From Synechococcus sp. RSCCF101 (GTDB lineage: Bacteria > Cyanobacteriota > Cyanobacteriia > PCC-6307 > Cyanobiaceae), in contig NZ_CP035632.1 of assembly GCF_008807075.1 (NCBI RefSeq), positions 1,364,001 to 1,428,000 on the forward strand: DNA of 64,000 bases, in the 5' to 3' direction. Shown in pieces: positions 56,464 through 64,000 of the stretch (position 1 is the first letter of the stretch; every line of letters starts with the position of its first letter). A program made the translations under genes and the position numbers. The notes below the pieces were generated by a model. The model had not been told where the DNA came from and did not search any database. It saw nothing but the letters and a program-made list of their open reading frames with translations.

Positions 56464-57177
56464 ATGCCCTCACTGACGCTCCGATGGTCCGCCCTGCTGC
56501 CGGCGCTCCTCTCGCTCACCCTCAGCCTCGGGGCCGCCGGCTGCGCCCAGATTCCCTCCTCGGCTGAGAGCGGCTGCTCCAGCAGTGCCGCCCCCTGTCT
56601 GGACGGCCAGGCGCTGGTGGAGCTGGACACCGAGCGCGGCACGATCCGGGTGCTGCTGCGCGGCGAGGAGGCTCCCCTCACGGCGGGCAACTTCCTCGAT
56701 CTGGTGCAGCGCGGCGTCTACGACGGCACGGTGTTCCACCGGGTGGTGCGGGACCCGGCTCCCTTCGTGGTGCAGGGCGGCGATCCGGCCAGCAAGGACC
56801 CGTCGGTGCCGCCGGAGCGCTACGGAACCGGCAGCTTCATCGATCCGGACACGGCCCAGCCGCGGCTGATCCCGCTCGAGGTGAGCCTGGAGGGCGAGGA
56901 GCAGCCCCGCTACGGCGAGATCGTGGCCGGCGCAGATCAGGCCCGCCAGCTGAGGCTGACCCATGAGCGCGGCGCGGTGGCCATGGCCCGCTCGCAGGAT
57001 CCCAATTCGGCCAGCGCCCAGTTCTATGTGGCCCTGCAGCCACTTCCCGAACTCGATGGCCGCTACGCGGTGTTCGGTGAAGTGGTGGAGGGGATGGATG
57101 TGGTGGATGCCATCCAGCAGGGCGACCGGATCACGGCCACACGGGTGATCGAAGCCCCGGCGCCGGCCGCGGACTGA
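56464..57177 (+). CDS. Cyclophilin-type peptidyl-prolyl isomerase, lipoprotein-like
   Basis: 237 residues from ATG 56464. The N-terminal helix ends in LGAAGC, a lipobox, so it is probably a lipid-anchored exported protein. The cyclophilin domain carries VFHRVV, FVVQGGDP and ASAQFYVAL, with an acidic insertion (YGTGSFIDPDTAQPRLIPLE). Activity is uncertain because the usual active-site Arg/Phe context FHR.I..FMIQGG is only partly kept. It follows ycf4 on the same strand. Confidence 0.87.
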   Translation: MPSLTLRWSALLPALLSLTLSLGAAGCAQIPSSAESGCSSSAAPCLDGQALVELDTERGTIRVLLRGEEAPLTAGNFLDLVQRGVYDGTVFHRVVRDPAPFVVQGGDPASKDPSVPPERYGTGSFIDPDTAQPRLIPLEVSLEGEEQPRYGEIVAGADQARQLRLTHERGAVAMARSQDPNSASAQFYVALQPLPELDGRYAVFGEVVEGMDVVDAIQQGDRITATRVIEAPAPAAD

Positions 57178-57195
57178 GCCCTTCCGCCGGCTGGC

Positions 57196-57726
57196 TCAGG
57201 CGGGCACCCGCTTGGTGCCCGCGGTGACCTTGAGCAGCTCGGTGTTCACACCCGAAGCCCGCTCGAGTGCCACCTTGCCGGTGCGGGCGATCTCAAGAAT
57301 GCCGAAGGGAGCCATCAGCCGCTCCAGGGCCACCAGCTTGCCCGGATCCCCCACCACTTCCAGGGTCACGGCGTCATCGGCCACATCCACCACCTTGGCC
57401 CGGAACACATGCACCAGATCGAAGATGGCGCTGCGGCTCTCGGGGCTGGCCGCCACCTTGAGCAGCATCAGCTCCCGCTCCACGGCGGGAATGCTGGTCA
57501 GGTCCACCACGGTGAGCACGTTGATCAGCTTGTCGAGCTGCTTGGTCACCTGCTCGAGGGCGTGATCGTCGCCCTCCACCACCATCGTCAGCCGGGAATG
57601 GCCCCAGCTCTCGGCCGGACCCACCGCCAGGCTGTCGATGTTGAAGCCCCGCCTGGAGAACAGACCGGCGATCCTGCTGAGGGCACCGGACTCGTCCTCC
57701 ACCAGCACCGAGAGGGTGTGCTTCAT
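57196..57726 (-). CDS. ilvN: Acetolactate synthase small (regulatory) subunit
   Basis: Regulatory subunit that confers valine feedback on the first enzyme of branched-chain amino acid synthesis. The 176 residues are normal for the long IlvN/IlvH type. The N-terminal ACT domain reads [20 protein letters not shown] and [13 protein letters not shown], followed by the C-terminal domain. The catalytic large subunit is not in the window. Confidence 0.95.
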   Translation of the reverse strand: MKHTLSVLVEDESGALSRIAGLFSRRGFNIDSLAVGPAESWGHSRLTMVVEGDDHALEQVTKQLDKLINVLTVVDLTSIPAVERELMLLKVAASPESRSAIFDLVHVFRAKVVDVADDAVTLEVVGDPGKLVALERLMAPFGILEIARTGKVALERASGVNTELLKVTAGTKRVPA

Positions 57727-57754
57727 GCCGCTGGCTCGCCGTTGCGCAGGAGGG

Positions 57755-58765
57755 TCAAGTATCTGCCACCGGCAGACGCTGCAGCCACGGCTCCAGCTCC
57801 CGCAGCACGGCGCCCGGCACGTCGTCGTGCAGGCAGTGGCCGCCGTCGAGAAGCGCCAGCCGGCATGGACCGCCCGCCAGCCCCTCCACCTTCGGAGCCA
57901 GCATCGGTGGCACCAGCCTGTCGCGGCGTCCCCAGAGCAGCAGCAGCGGACAGCGCAGCCGGGGCAGCAGCGACGGCGCGGTGGCCCACCTGGGCCTGAG
58001 GGTCATCCCGATCGTCATGCCCCGCAGGGCGGCGGCCGCCGTGCGGCGTGAGGCCGGCCGCGCGATCAGGTGCCGCAGCGGCCGGTCCCGGCCCACCGGA
58101 CGGCTGTAGGCCGACTGGAGACCCAGATCGAGCAGCGGGGTGCGCACGATCACCGGCAGCAGCAGCTCGAGCGGCAGCAGCCGCAGCAGCGTGCGCACCA
58201 GGCAGCGGCCCAGTCGGCGGATGCGGCGGCGGCCCGGACCGGGTCGGCGCTGCCGGATCGCGGAGCGCCGCGGCGGCTGCACCAGGGCCGGATCGGGCAG
58301 CGGCGCGGCCACCAGCCCCCGCACCCGCGCCGGGGCCAGAACGGCCGTGGTGAGCCCCACCAGAGCCCCGAGGGAATTGCCCATCAGCACCACCGGCGCG
58401 GGCTGCTCCGGCTGGATCACCTGCCGCAGGAAGGCGGCCACCTGCCAGCCCCAGAGCCGGTTGTCGAGCGGGCGGGCCGGCTGGCTGGAGCCGCCGAAAC
58501 CGATCAGATCGAGGGCGAACACCCGCCAGCCCATCGCCGCCAGCGGCGGCGCCAGAGCCCGCCAGTGGCCGCTGGAGGCGCCGAAGCCGTGGAGCAGCAA
58601 CAGCGCCGGCCCGCCCACCGGTCCCAGGCAGCGCCAGGGCACCTGCCAGCCCCGCCACTGCCACAGCGCCGCCTCACCCCAGTCGATGGGGGCGTCAGCA
58701 GGCTGAGGGGACACCGATTCCACGACTCCGTTGGGCACCGTCCCTCCGCCTCGCTGCGACGACAC
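57755..58765 (-). CDS. Alpha/beta hydrolase
   Basis: 336 residues. The oxyanion HGFG, the nucleophile elbow GNSLG (Ser), a later Asp in GRRDRLVP and the His in DGGHCLHDD complete the triad. The cap region is Arg/Pro-rich. It resembles cyanobacterial hydrolases annotated near chlorophyll or lipid metabolism, but the substrate cannot be named. Its 5' end overlaps the divergent trm1 start by about 35 bp if both first starts are used; a downstream GTG would remove most of the overlap. Confidence 0.82.
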   Translation of the reverse strand: MSSQRGGGTVPNGVVESVSPQPADAPIDWGEAALWQWRGWQVPWRCLGPVGGPALLLLHGFGASSGHWRALAPPLAAMGWRVFALDLIGFGGSSQPARPLDNRLWGWQVAAFLRQVIQPEQPAPVVLMGNSLGALVGLTTAVLAPARVRGLVAAPLPDPALVQPPRRSAIRQRRPGPGRRRIRRLGRCLVRTLLRLLPLELLLPVIVRTPLLDLGLQSAYSRPVGRDRPLRHLIARPASRRTAAAALRGMTIGMTLRPRWATAPSLLPRLRCPLLLLWGRRDRLVPPMLAPKVEGLAGGPCRLALLDGGHCLHDDVPGAVLRELEPWLQRLPVADT

Positions 58766-59933
58766 ACGTGAGGCCGACTATCGCGAAGGCGCCGCCCGCC
58801 TGCGGCTCGGCCCCGGCTTCTTCCAGCCGGACTCGCGCACGGCCCGCGATCTGACCGTGCTGCTCTGCGCCAGGCTCGGGGCCGGAGGGCCGGTCCGGAT
58901 GCTCGATCTGATGAGCGGCTGCGGCATCCGGGCCCTGCGCTGCGGCCTGGAGGCCGGCGGCGGCATTCAGGAGATCTGGGCCAACGACGGCGACGCAGAC
59001 CGCCTGGAGCTGATCCGCCGCAACCTGGCCCCGCTGCGGCAGGTCTGGCTGCAGGAGCAGGCGGGTCGCCGGCTGCGCTGCACGGCGTTGCCGGCCCACG
59101 ATCTGCTGGCCCATTGCCGCCTGAAACGCCACCGCTTCGATCTGGTGGATCTCGATGGCTTCGGCAGCATCAGCGATCTCGTGCCCGCGGTGCTGCCGGT
59201 GCTGGCCTTCGGCGGCGTGCTGGTGCTCACCAGCAGCGACGGGCGCTCCCCCACCGGTCACGACCGGATCGGTGCCGTGCGGCATCACCTGGCGGCGGCG
59301 CGGGCCCACCCCTGCAGCTGGGAGATCGCCCTGCGGCTGCAGCTGGCCCTGATCGCCCGCAGCGCCTGGGCGATGGGGCACGACCTGGAACCCCTGCTCC
59401 AGATCAGCGACGGTCGCACCTTTCGCAGCGCGGTGCGGCTGCGGCGGCGGCTGGATCCCGCCAGCACCCGCCGGGTGGGATTGCTGGGCCGCTGCGATGC
59501 CTGCGGCGACCAGCAGCTGCAGCCGCTGCTGCGCCTGAACCGCTGGCCGGCCTGCTGCTGCAGCCAGCCGGGCCGGTCGCTGGCCGTGAGCGGGCCGCTC
59601 TGGCTCGGTCCGCTGCAGAACACCGAGCTCTGCCGGGAGCTGCTGGAGCTGGCCGATGCGAGGCCGTCGGCGGGCGGACCTCAGATCACGCGCGCGACAC
59701 GGCGTCAGCTGCAGCGGCTGACGGAGGACCCGGGTCTGCCCGCCCTCTGCTGGTCGCTGGCGGAGCTGGGCCGGCGCATCGGCGGCGGCCCGCCGCCCCA
59801 GCAGCGGCTGCTGGAGCGGCTGCGGCAGCTGGGGCACCGGGCATCGGCCAGCGCGATCGCCCCGGGCCGCTTCCGCACCGAAGCCCCCTGGCCCGAGGTG
59901 CTGCGTGCCGCACGCGACCTGAGCGACGTTTAA
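58731..59933 (+). CDS. trm1: tRNA (guanine26-N2)-dimethyltransferase, Trm1 family
   Basis: SAM-dependent enzyme that methylates G26 (or G27) of tRNA. The 400-residue protein has the Rossmann motif [20 protein letters not shown], the acidic NDGDA loop and the Trm1 catalytic signature [10 protein letters not shown]. The C-terminal domain has CDACGD and CC cysteines suited to zinc. Trm1 is best known from archaea and eukaryotes, with scattered bacterial homologues including cyanobacteria. The start used here is a TTG overlapping the divergent hydrolase gene. Confidence 0.87.
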   Translation: MGTVPPPRCDDTREADYREGAARLRLGPGFFQPDSRTARDLTVLLCARLGAGGPVRMLDLMSGCGIRALRCGLEAGGGIQEIWANDGDADRLELIRRNLAPLRQVWLQEQAGRRLRCTALPAHDLLAHCRLKRHRFDLVDLDGFGSISDLVPAVLPVLAFGGVLVLTSSDGRSPTGHDRIGAVRHHLAAARAHPCSWEIALRLQLALIARSAWAMGHDLEPLLQISDGRTFRSAVRLRRRLDPASTRRVGLLGRCDACGDQQLQPLLRLNRWPACCCSQPGRSLAVSGPLWLGPLQNTELCRELLELADARPSAGGPQITRATRRQLQRLTEDPGLPALCWSLAELGRRIGGGPPPQQRLLERLRQLGHRASASAIAPGRFRTEAPWPEVLRAARDLSDV

Positions 59934-59958
59934 TGGGTGCTCCCGACCGCGCATCGCC

Positions 59959-60057
59959 TTGGCCTCCGAAATCTTCGGCACCGCCGCCCTCTTCTGGGTG
60001 CTGATCCCCGTGGGCCTGCTGGGCGGAGCCCTGCTGCTGAAGCTCCAGAAGGACTGA
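59959..60057 (+). CDS. petM: Cytochrome b6f complex subunit PetM (32 residues)
   Basis: Single-helix subunit VII of the cytochrome b6f complex in the thylakoid. The frame reads [18 protein letters not shown], then [13 protein letters not shown], nearly identical to known PetM. The only start that fits is TTG at 59959. It lies 25 bp after trm1. Confidence 0.93.
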   Translation: MASEIFGTAALFWVLIPVGLLGGALLLKLQKD

Positions 60058-60113
60058 GCGCTCTCGCCGCATCTGGACCGAGTTCTAGGCTCGCCGCTGG
60101 CACGGAAGAGGCG

Positions 60114-61076
60114 ATGCAGGTTCTGGTGGTTGGCGCGACCGGCACTCTCGGTCGCCAGATCGCCCGAACCGCTCTGGATCAGGGTCACAGCGTGCGCTGC
60201 ATGGTGCGCACTCCCCGCAAGGCCGCCTTTCTGCAGGAGTGGGGCTGCGAGCTGACCCGGGGCGATCTGCTGGAACCCGACAGCCTCGACTACGCACTCG
60301 AGGGCCAGGAGGCGGTGATCGACGCGGCCACCAGCCGCCCCAGCGACTCCCTCAGCATCTACGACATCGACTGGGACGGGAAGCGCAATCTGCTCAGGGC
60401 CTGCGCGAAGGCCGGCGTGGCTCGCTTCGTCTTCCTCTCGCTTCTGGGGGCGGATCAGCACCGCTCCATCCCCCTGATGGACATCAAGCACTGCACCGAG
60501 CAGCTGCTGATGGCCTCCGGTTTCGACTACACGATCCTGCGGGGTGCCGCGTTCATGCAGGGCGTGATCGGCCAGGTGGCCATCCCGGTCCTCGAAAGCC
60601 AGACGGTGTGGGTCAGCGGCACGCCCACACCGATCGCCTACATGAACACTCAGGACATGGCCCGCTTCGCCGTGGCGGCCCTGGAACGGCCGCAGACGGT
60701 GCGTGGCGCCTTCCCGGTGGTGGGGCCGCGGGCCTGGAACACCGGTGAGGTTGTGCAGCTGTGCGAACAGCTGAGCGGACGCAGCGCCCGCGTCTTCCGC
60801 GTGCGGCCCTTCCTCATCCGGTTGATGCAGTCGCTGGCGTCCTTCTTCGAGCCGGCGGTGAACATCGCCGAGCGTCTCGCCTTCGCCGAGGTCACCGGCG
60901 GCGGCCAACCGCTGGATGCTCCGATGCAGGAGAGCTACGAGGCTTTCGGTCTCGATCCGGCCGAGACCACCGATCTGCGCGCCTACCTCAAGGAGTACTA
61001 CGACACGATCCTCAAGCGGCTGCGCGAGATGGAGGCCGATCTCGACAAGGACGCCAAGAAGAAGCTGCCCTTCTGA
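60114..61076 (+). CDS. ycf39: Ycf39/HCF244-type NAD(P)-binding assembly factor
   Basis: Atypical short-chain dehydrogenase (NmrA-like) that helps deliver chlorophyll to newly made D1 during photosystem II assembly. From ATG 60114 it has 320 residues. The N-terminal nucleotide-binding motif is VLVVGATGTLGRQIA, followed by the conserved RCMVRTPRKAAFLQEWG and GDLLEPDSL. A frame extension upstream to 59937 runs through petM and is not coding. Confidence 0.93.
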   Translation: MQVLVVGATGTLGRQIARTALDQGHSVRCMVRTPRKAAFLQEWGCELTRGDLLEPDSLDYALEGQEAVIDAATSRPSDSLSIYDIDWDGKRNLLRACAKAGVARFVFLSLLGADQHRSIPLMDIKHCTEQLLMASGFDYTILRGAAFMQGVIGQVAIPVLESQTVWVSGTPTPIAYMNTQDMARFAVAALERPQTVRGAFPVVGPRAWNTGEVVQLCEQLSGRSARVFRVRPFLIRLMQSLASFFEPAVNIAERLAFAEVTGGGQPLDAPMQESYEAFGLDPAETTDLRAYLKEYYDTILKRLREMEADLDKDAKKKLPF

Positions 61077-61222
61077 GGGGCGCCCGAGAGACAGGGGGGC
61101 CGAGACGCAGCGGGGCGCTCACCCTCAGGCACCACACCTTCAGGGTCGACCAACACCCGACCGGATCGACTCGGCATTGATACACCAGAACTATCATCAC
61201 GACAGTCAGCCTCACGCGGCCC

Positions 61223-61441
61223 ATGTCCATCGCTCAGATCAAGAACCTCCGGCGGCGGCTCGACAACCTGGAGCAGGAGGCCGGTGGCGCCCTGACCCGC
61301 CTCTGCGGCCACGACCTCTGGCACAGCCTCGGCTTCGACGCTTTCGACGGCCTTGAGGATCCCGGCCTGCGGGCCCAGGCGAACTACTACTACGGTCAGC
61401 TTCAGGTGGTGCGCGAACTGCAGGCGACGCTCGGGGCCTGA
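61223..61441 (+). CDS. Small conserved-looking cyanobacterial protein
   Basis: 72 residues, soluble and helical: IAQIKNLRRRLDNLEQEAGG forms a short coiled coil, followed by ALTRLCGHDLWHSLGFDAFD. The ATG is preceded by a reasonable spacer and the frame agrees with local codon use. No function was recognised. Confidence 0.6.
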   Translation: MSIAQIKNLRRRLDNLEQEAGGALTRLCGHDLWHSLGFDAFDGLEDPGLRAQANYYYGQLQVVRELQATLGA

Positions 61442-61500
61442 TCCGTTCCGCCCATCCGCCGGTACCTCCTCCCGATCCCCCGACCTCCTCTCTGCCACCG

Positions 61501-62322
61501 ATGGCCCTCGATTCCACCGCAGCAGCAGCCACCTCCGCCGACCTGGATCAGACCCTGGCGGTGCAGGAGCGTTACGGCGCCGCGGCCCAGGAGCAGGAGG
61601 CCTGCCTCTGCTGCGCGGTGGAGTTCGACCCCGCCCTGCTCGATGTGATTCCGGCCGAGGTGGTCGAACGCGACTACGGCTGCGGCAACCCCACCCGCTG
61701 GGTGAGCAGCGGCGACACGGTGCTGGATCTGGGCAGCGGCAGCGGCAAGAACGCCTTCATCTGTGCCCAGATCGTGGGGGCCGGAGGGCGGGTGATCGGC
61801 ATCGACCGCAACCACGACATGCTCGACCTGGCCCGGGGGGCCGCTCCCCAGGTCGCCGCCCGCCTCGGCTACGCGAATGTGGCGTTTCGCGAGGGCGCCA
61901 TCGAGGATCTCTCCGCCCCCACACCGGATGGCACGCCGCTGGTGGCCGATGCCAGCGTCGATGTGGTGCTGAGCAACTGCGTGCTCAACCTGGTCAATCC
62001 CGCGGCCCGGGGCCAGCTGCTGCGCGAGATCCGGCGGGTGCTGCGCCCGGGCGGGCGGGTCGCCATCAGCGACATCGTCAGCGACCGGGAGGTGCCCCTG
62101 GCCCTCCAGCACGACCCGGACCTCTGGAGCGGCTGCATCAGCGGCGCCTGGCAGGAGGACGCGTTCCTGGCCGATTTCAGGGCTCTGGGCTTCGAGGACG
62201 TGACCTACGCCGATCGCAGCGACACGCCCTGGAAGGTGGTGGAGGGGATCTCCTTCCGCTCGGTGACCCTCACCGGAGCCCTCCCCGGCGGCGCCGCCGC
62301 CCGCTCCGGCTGCTGCGGCTGA
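61501..62322 (+). CDS. SAM methyltransferase resembling arsenite methyltransferase ArsM
   Basis: 273 residues. The Rossmann motif is LDLGSGSGKNAFIC and the acidic residue lies in IGIDRNHDML. ArsM-like cysteines occur in CLCCAVEFDP, SNCVLNLV and SGCISGAWQ, and DYGCGNPTRW precedes the fold as in ArsM-related enzymes. Most ArsM-type proteins continue for another 80-100 residues; here the protein ends soon after the core in RSGCCG, a vicinal cysteine pair. Methylation of As(III) is a reasonable proposal but not certain. Confidence 0.72.
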   Translation: MALDSTAAAATSADLDQTLAVQERYGAAAQEQEACLCCAVEFDPALLDVIPAEVVERDYGCGNPTRWVSSGDTVLDLGSGSGKNAFICAQIVGAGGRVIGIDRNHDMLDLARGAAPQVAARLGYANVAFREGAIEDLSAPTPDGTPLVADASVDVVLSNCVLNLVNPAARGQLLREIRRVLRPGGRVAISDIVSDREVPLALQHDPDLWSGCISGAWQEDAFLADFRALGFEDVTYADRSDTPWKVVEGISFRSVTLTGALPGGAAARSGCCG

Positions 62323-62926
62323 GGGCTGACGGCGCCTGAAGCAGCCGCTCCAGGCGGCGGGTCTCCGCCGGCGTGACCGGGCGCCAGCACCCCGGCGCCA
62401 GATCACCGAGGACCAGGGGCGGTTCACCATCCATCAGATCGATCGCATGGCGCACGAGCCGCAGGGTGGGATGCCCCACGGCGGCGGTCATGCGCCGGAT
62501 CTGGCGGTTGCGGCCCTGCCGCAGCGCGATGCCGAGCCAGTCGGTCGGCTGGTGCCGGCGGAAGCGAATCGGCGGATCGCGCGCCGGCAGCGGTGGCGGC
62601 GGAATCCTGGTGACGCGCGCCGGCAGGGTGCGCTCACCGCGCACGGTCACGCCTCGGCGCAGACGATCGAGCGCGGGCGGCTCCGGACAACCCTCCACCT
62701 GCACCCAGTAGTGGCGCCAGTGGCCGAGGCGGGGATCGGTGAGGCGGTGCTGGAGCCGGCCGCGATCGGTGAGGAGCAGCAGGCCCTCCGAGTCCGCATC
62801 GAGACGGCCCGCGGGGTAGACATCTGGCACCGACACCAGGTCGGACAGGCAGCTCCAGCGGCTTCCGGGCTCGGGGCTGAACTGGCTGATCACCCCGTAG
62901 GGCTTGTGCAGAAGGAGTGTGGGCAG
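62270..62926 (-). CDS. RsuA/RluE-family pseudouridine synthase
   Basis: rRNA pseudouridine synthase with the catalytic Asp in AGRLDADSEGLLLLT and the later RQGRNRQIRRM motif; there is no S4 domain, as in RluE. The first canonical start is GTG 62893, but the conserved opening LLLHKPYGVISQF (compare FNKPYDVLPQF of E. coli RluE) lies upstream, where the only codon that could serve after an in-frame TGA is CTG at 62926. I therefore show the longer form. The C-terminus is an unusual Arg/Ser tail that overlaps the convergent methyltransferase by 53 bp. Confidence 0.8.
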   Translation of the reverse strand: MPTLLLHKPYGVISQFSPEPGSRWSCLSDLVSVPDVYPAGRLDADSEGLLLLTDRGRLQHRLTDPRLGHWRHYWVQVEGCPEPPALDRLRRGVTVRGERTLPARVTRIPPPPLPARDPPIRFRRHQPTDWLGIALRQGRNRQIRRMTAAVGHPTLRLVRHAIDLMDGEPPLVLGDLAPGCWRPVTPAETRRLERLLQAPSALSRSSRSGRRRRRGGLR

Positions 62927-62938
62927 GGAACCGGCGCC

Positions 62939-63034
62939 TCAGCGGGCCTCGCTCTGGCTGGTCCGGTAGAGATTGACCACGCCGATCGAGATCAGCAGCA
63001 GGCCGATGTCCATCGAGAGCGGGGGCAGGATCAT
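62939..63034 (-). CDS. Candidate 31-residue single-helix membrane protein
   Basis: ATG 63034 opens MILPPLSMDIGLLLISIGVV and continues NLYRTSQSEAR to a TGA. One membrane helix followed by a basic tail is typical of the tiny subunits of photosynthetic or NDH complexes, but I cannot match it to a named one. It is in the same frame as, and directly upstream of, the pseudouridine synthase. There is no evidence beyond hydrophobic pattern and spacing. Confidence 0.4.
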   Translation of the reverse strand: MILPPLSMDIGLLLISIGVVNLYRTSQSEAR

Positions 63035-63120
63035 GGGCGTCGAACACGGAAACGGCCGCCAGACCCTACAAGCGGGCGCCTGGATACGATGGATCGGTAC
63101 TTCAGACAACGCCTGCGCGC

Positions 63121-63387
63121 ATGATCGAAACCTCCGGTGTGATCGAGAAGGAGCAGGGAAACGGCTTCTATCTCGTCACCCTCGAGCAACCGGCGGGTCA
63201 CCAGTGCCTCTGCCGCGCGGCAGGCAAGCTCACGAAATTCCGCATCAAGCTGCTGGCCGGTGACAAGGTGCTGGTGGAGATCAGCCCCTACGACCTCAGC
63301 CGCGGACGGATCACCTACCGCGAACGCAACGCCAACGCCGGACCCAGGCCGGGGGGCAACCGCCCCGGCGGGCCCCGGCGTCGCTGA
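63121..63387 (+). CDS. infA: Translation initiation factor IF-1
   Basis: 88-residue OB-fold protein that binds the 30S A site during initiation. The S1-like core reads IEKEQGNGFYLVTLEQPAGH, FRIKLLAGDKVLVEISPYDL and RGRITYRE. The Gly/Pro/Arg-rich C-terminal extension (RPGGNRPGGPRRR) makes it longer than the usual ~72 residues, as is often seen in picocyanobacteria. Confidence 0.93.
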   Translation: MIETSGVIEKEQGNGFYLVTLEQPAGHQCLCRAAGKLTKFRIKLLAGDKVLVEISPYDLSRGRITYRERNANAGPRPGGNRPGGPRRR

Positions 63388-63404
63388 GTCCGGCCCGGGC
63401 GGCC

Positions 63405-64000
<596 letters not shown>

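Noticed and set aside
59937-60113. Upstream extension of ycf39
   Set aside because: This stretch encodes petM in a different frame; the nucleotide-binding motif of Ycf39 follows directly from ATG 60114.

Overview
The window comes from a GC-rich picocyanobacterium of the Synechococcus/Cyanobium type. The photosystem II genes psbD-psbC (17-nt overlap, GTG start for psbC), ycf4, petM, ycf39, a thioredoxin reductase-thioredoxin (NTRC) gene and a cyanobacterial lexA all support this. The two ends are housekeeping DNA. Left end (1-8004): ftsH (cut by the edge), argF, lexA with a LexA-type box, tRNA-Ala(GGC), and a tightly coupled minus-strand operon (winged-helix protein, cobQ, ClC-type channel, 2Fe-2S ferredoxin), then maf. 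Right end (53254-64000): psbC, psbD, ycf4, a cyclophilin-type lipoprotein, ilvN, an alpha/beta hydrolase, trm1, petM, ycf39, a small protein, an ArsM-like methyltransferase, a pseudouridine synthase, infA and NTRC (cut by the edge). I recall psbDC and maf as neighbours in picocyanobacteria, so the roughly 45 kb between them looks like one large accessory region.

The main discovery candidate is a minus-strand operon at 30754-8008. In order it encodes two ABC-exporter-like proteins with degenerate nucleotide-binding domains, an HlyD-type adaptor, a 4045-residue protein, two glycosyltransferases of the TarM/GtfA/SdgB type (one fused to a large N-terminal half), and an aminoglycoside-phosphotransferase-fold protein. 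The giant protein is about 3400 residues of uninterrupted Ser-Asp dipeptides, then about 48 DSDADG-type repeats, then an acidic tail. The operon looks like a cyanobacterial counterpart of the staphylococcal SD-repeat adhesins and their SdgA/SdgB glycosyltransferases, with type I secretion in place of Sec/sortase. The array uses the same degenerate 18-nt unit, GAYTCNGAYTCNGAYAGY, that I recall from the staphylococcal clumping-factor repeat region.

Next (30912-34870) come a small secreted protein, two gene fragments, and a membrane sensor HD-GYP phosphodiesterase. The sensor half of that enzyme is visibly less GC-rich than its catalytic half. A GC-rich copy of its first ~75 codons lies stranded upstream, which suggests a sensor-domain swap.

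The segment 34900-44108 is a compact integrative element: a tyrosine recombinase, small DNA-binding proteins, a 1576-residue fusion of a TOPRIM-like region, a RecA-like ATPase, a 3'-5' exonuclease and a family A DNA polymerase, and two putative small-terminase-like proteins. No capsid or large terminase gene is present, so it resembles a phage satellite or the tycheposons of marine picocyanobacteria.

Beyond it (44109-53200) lie a less GC-rich pair (Tat-exported amidase and outer-membrane barrel protein), a DUF3104-like gene broken by one in-frame stop, a 1000-residue RTX protein, and a frameshifted thermonuclease gene with a coupled small ORF. Coordinates and motif positions were worked out by hand. 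No alignment or database search was run.
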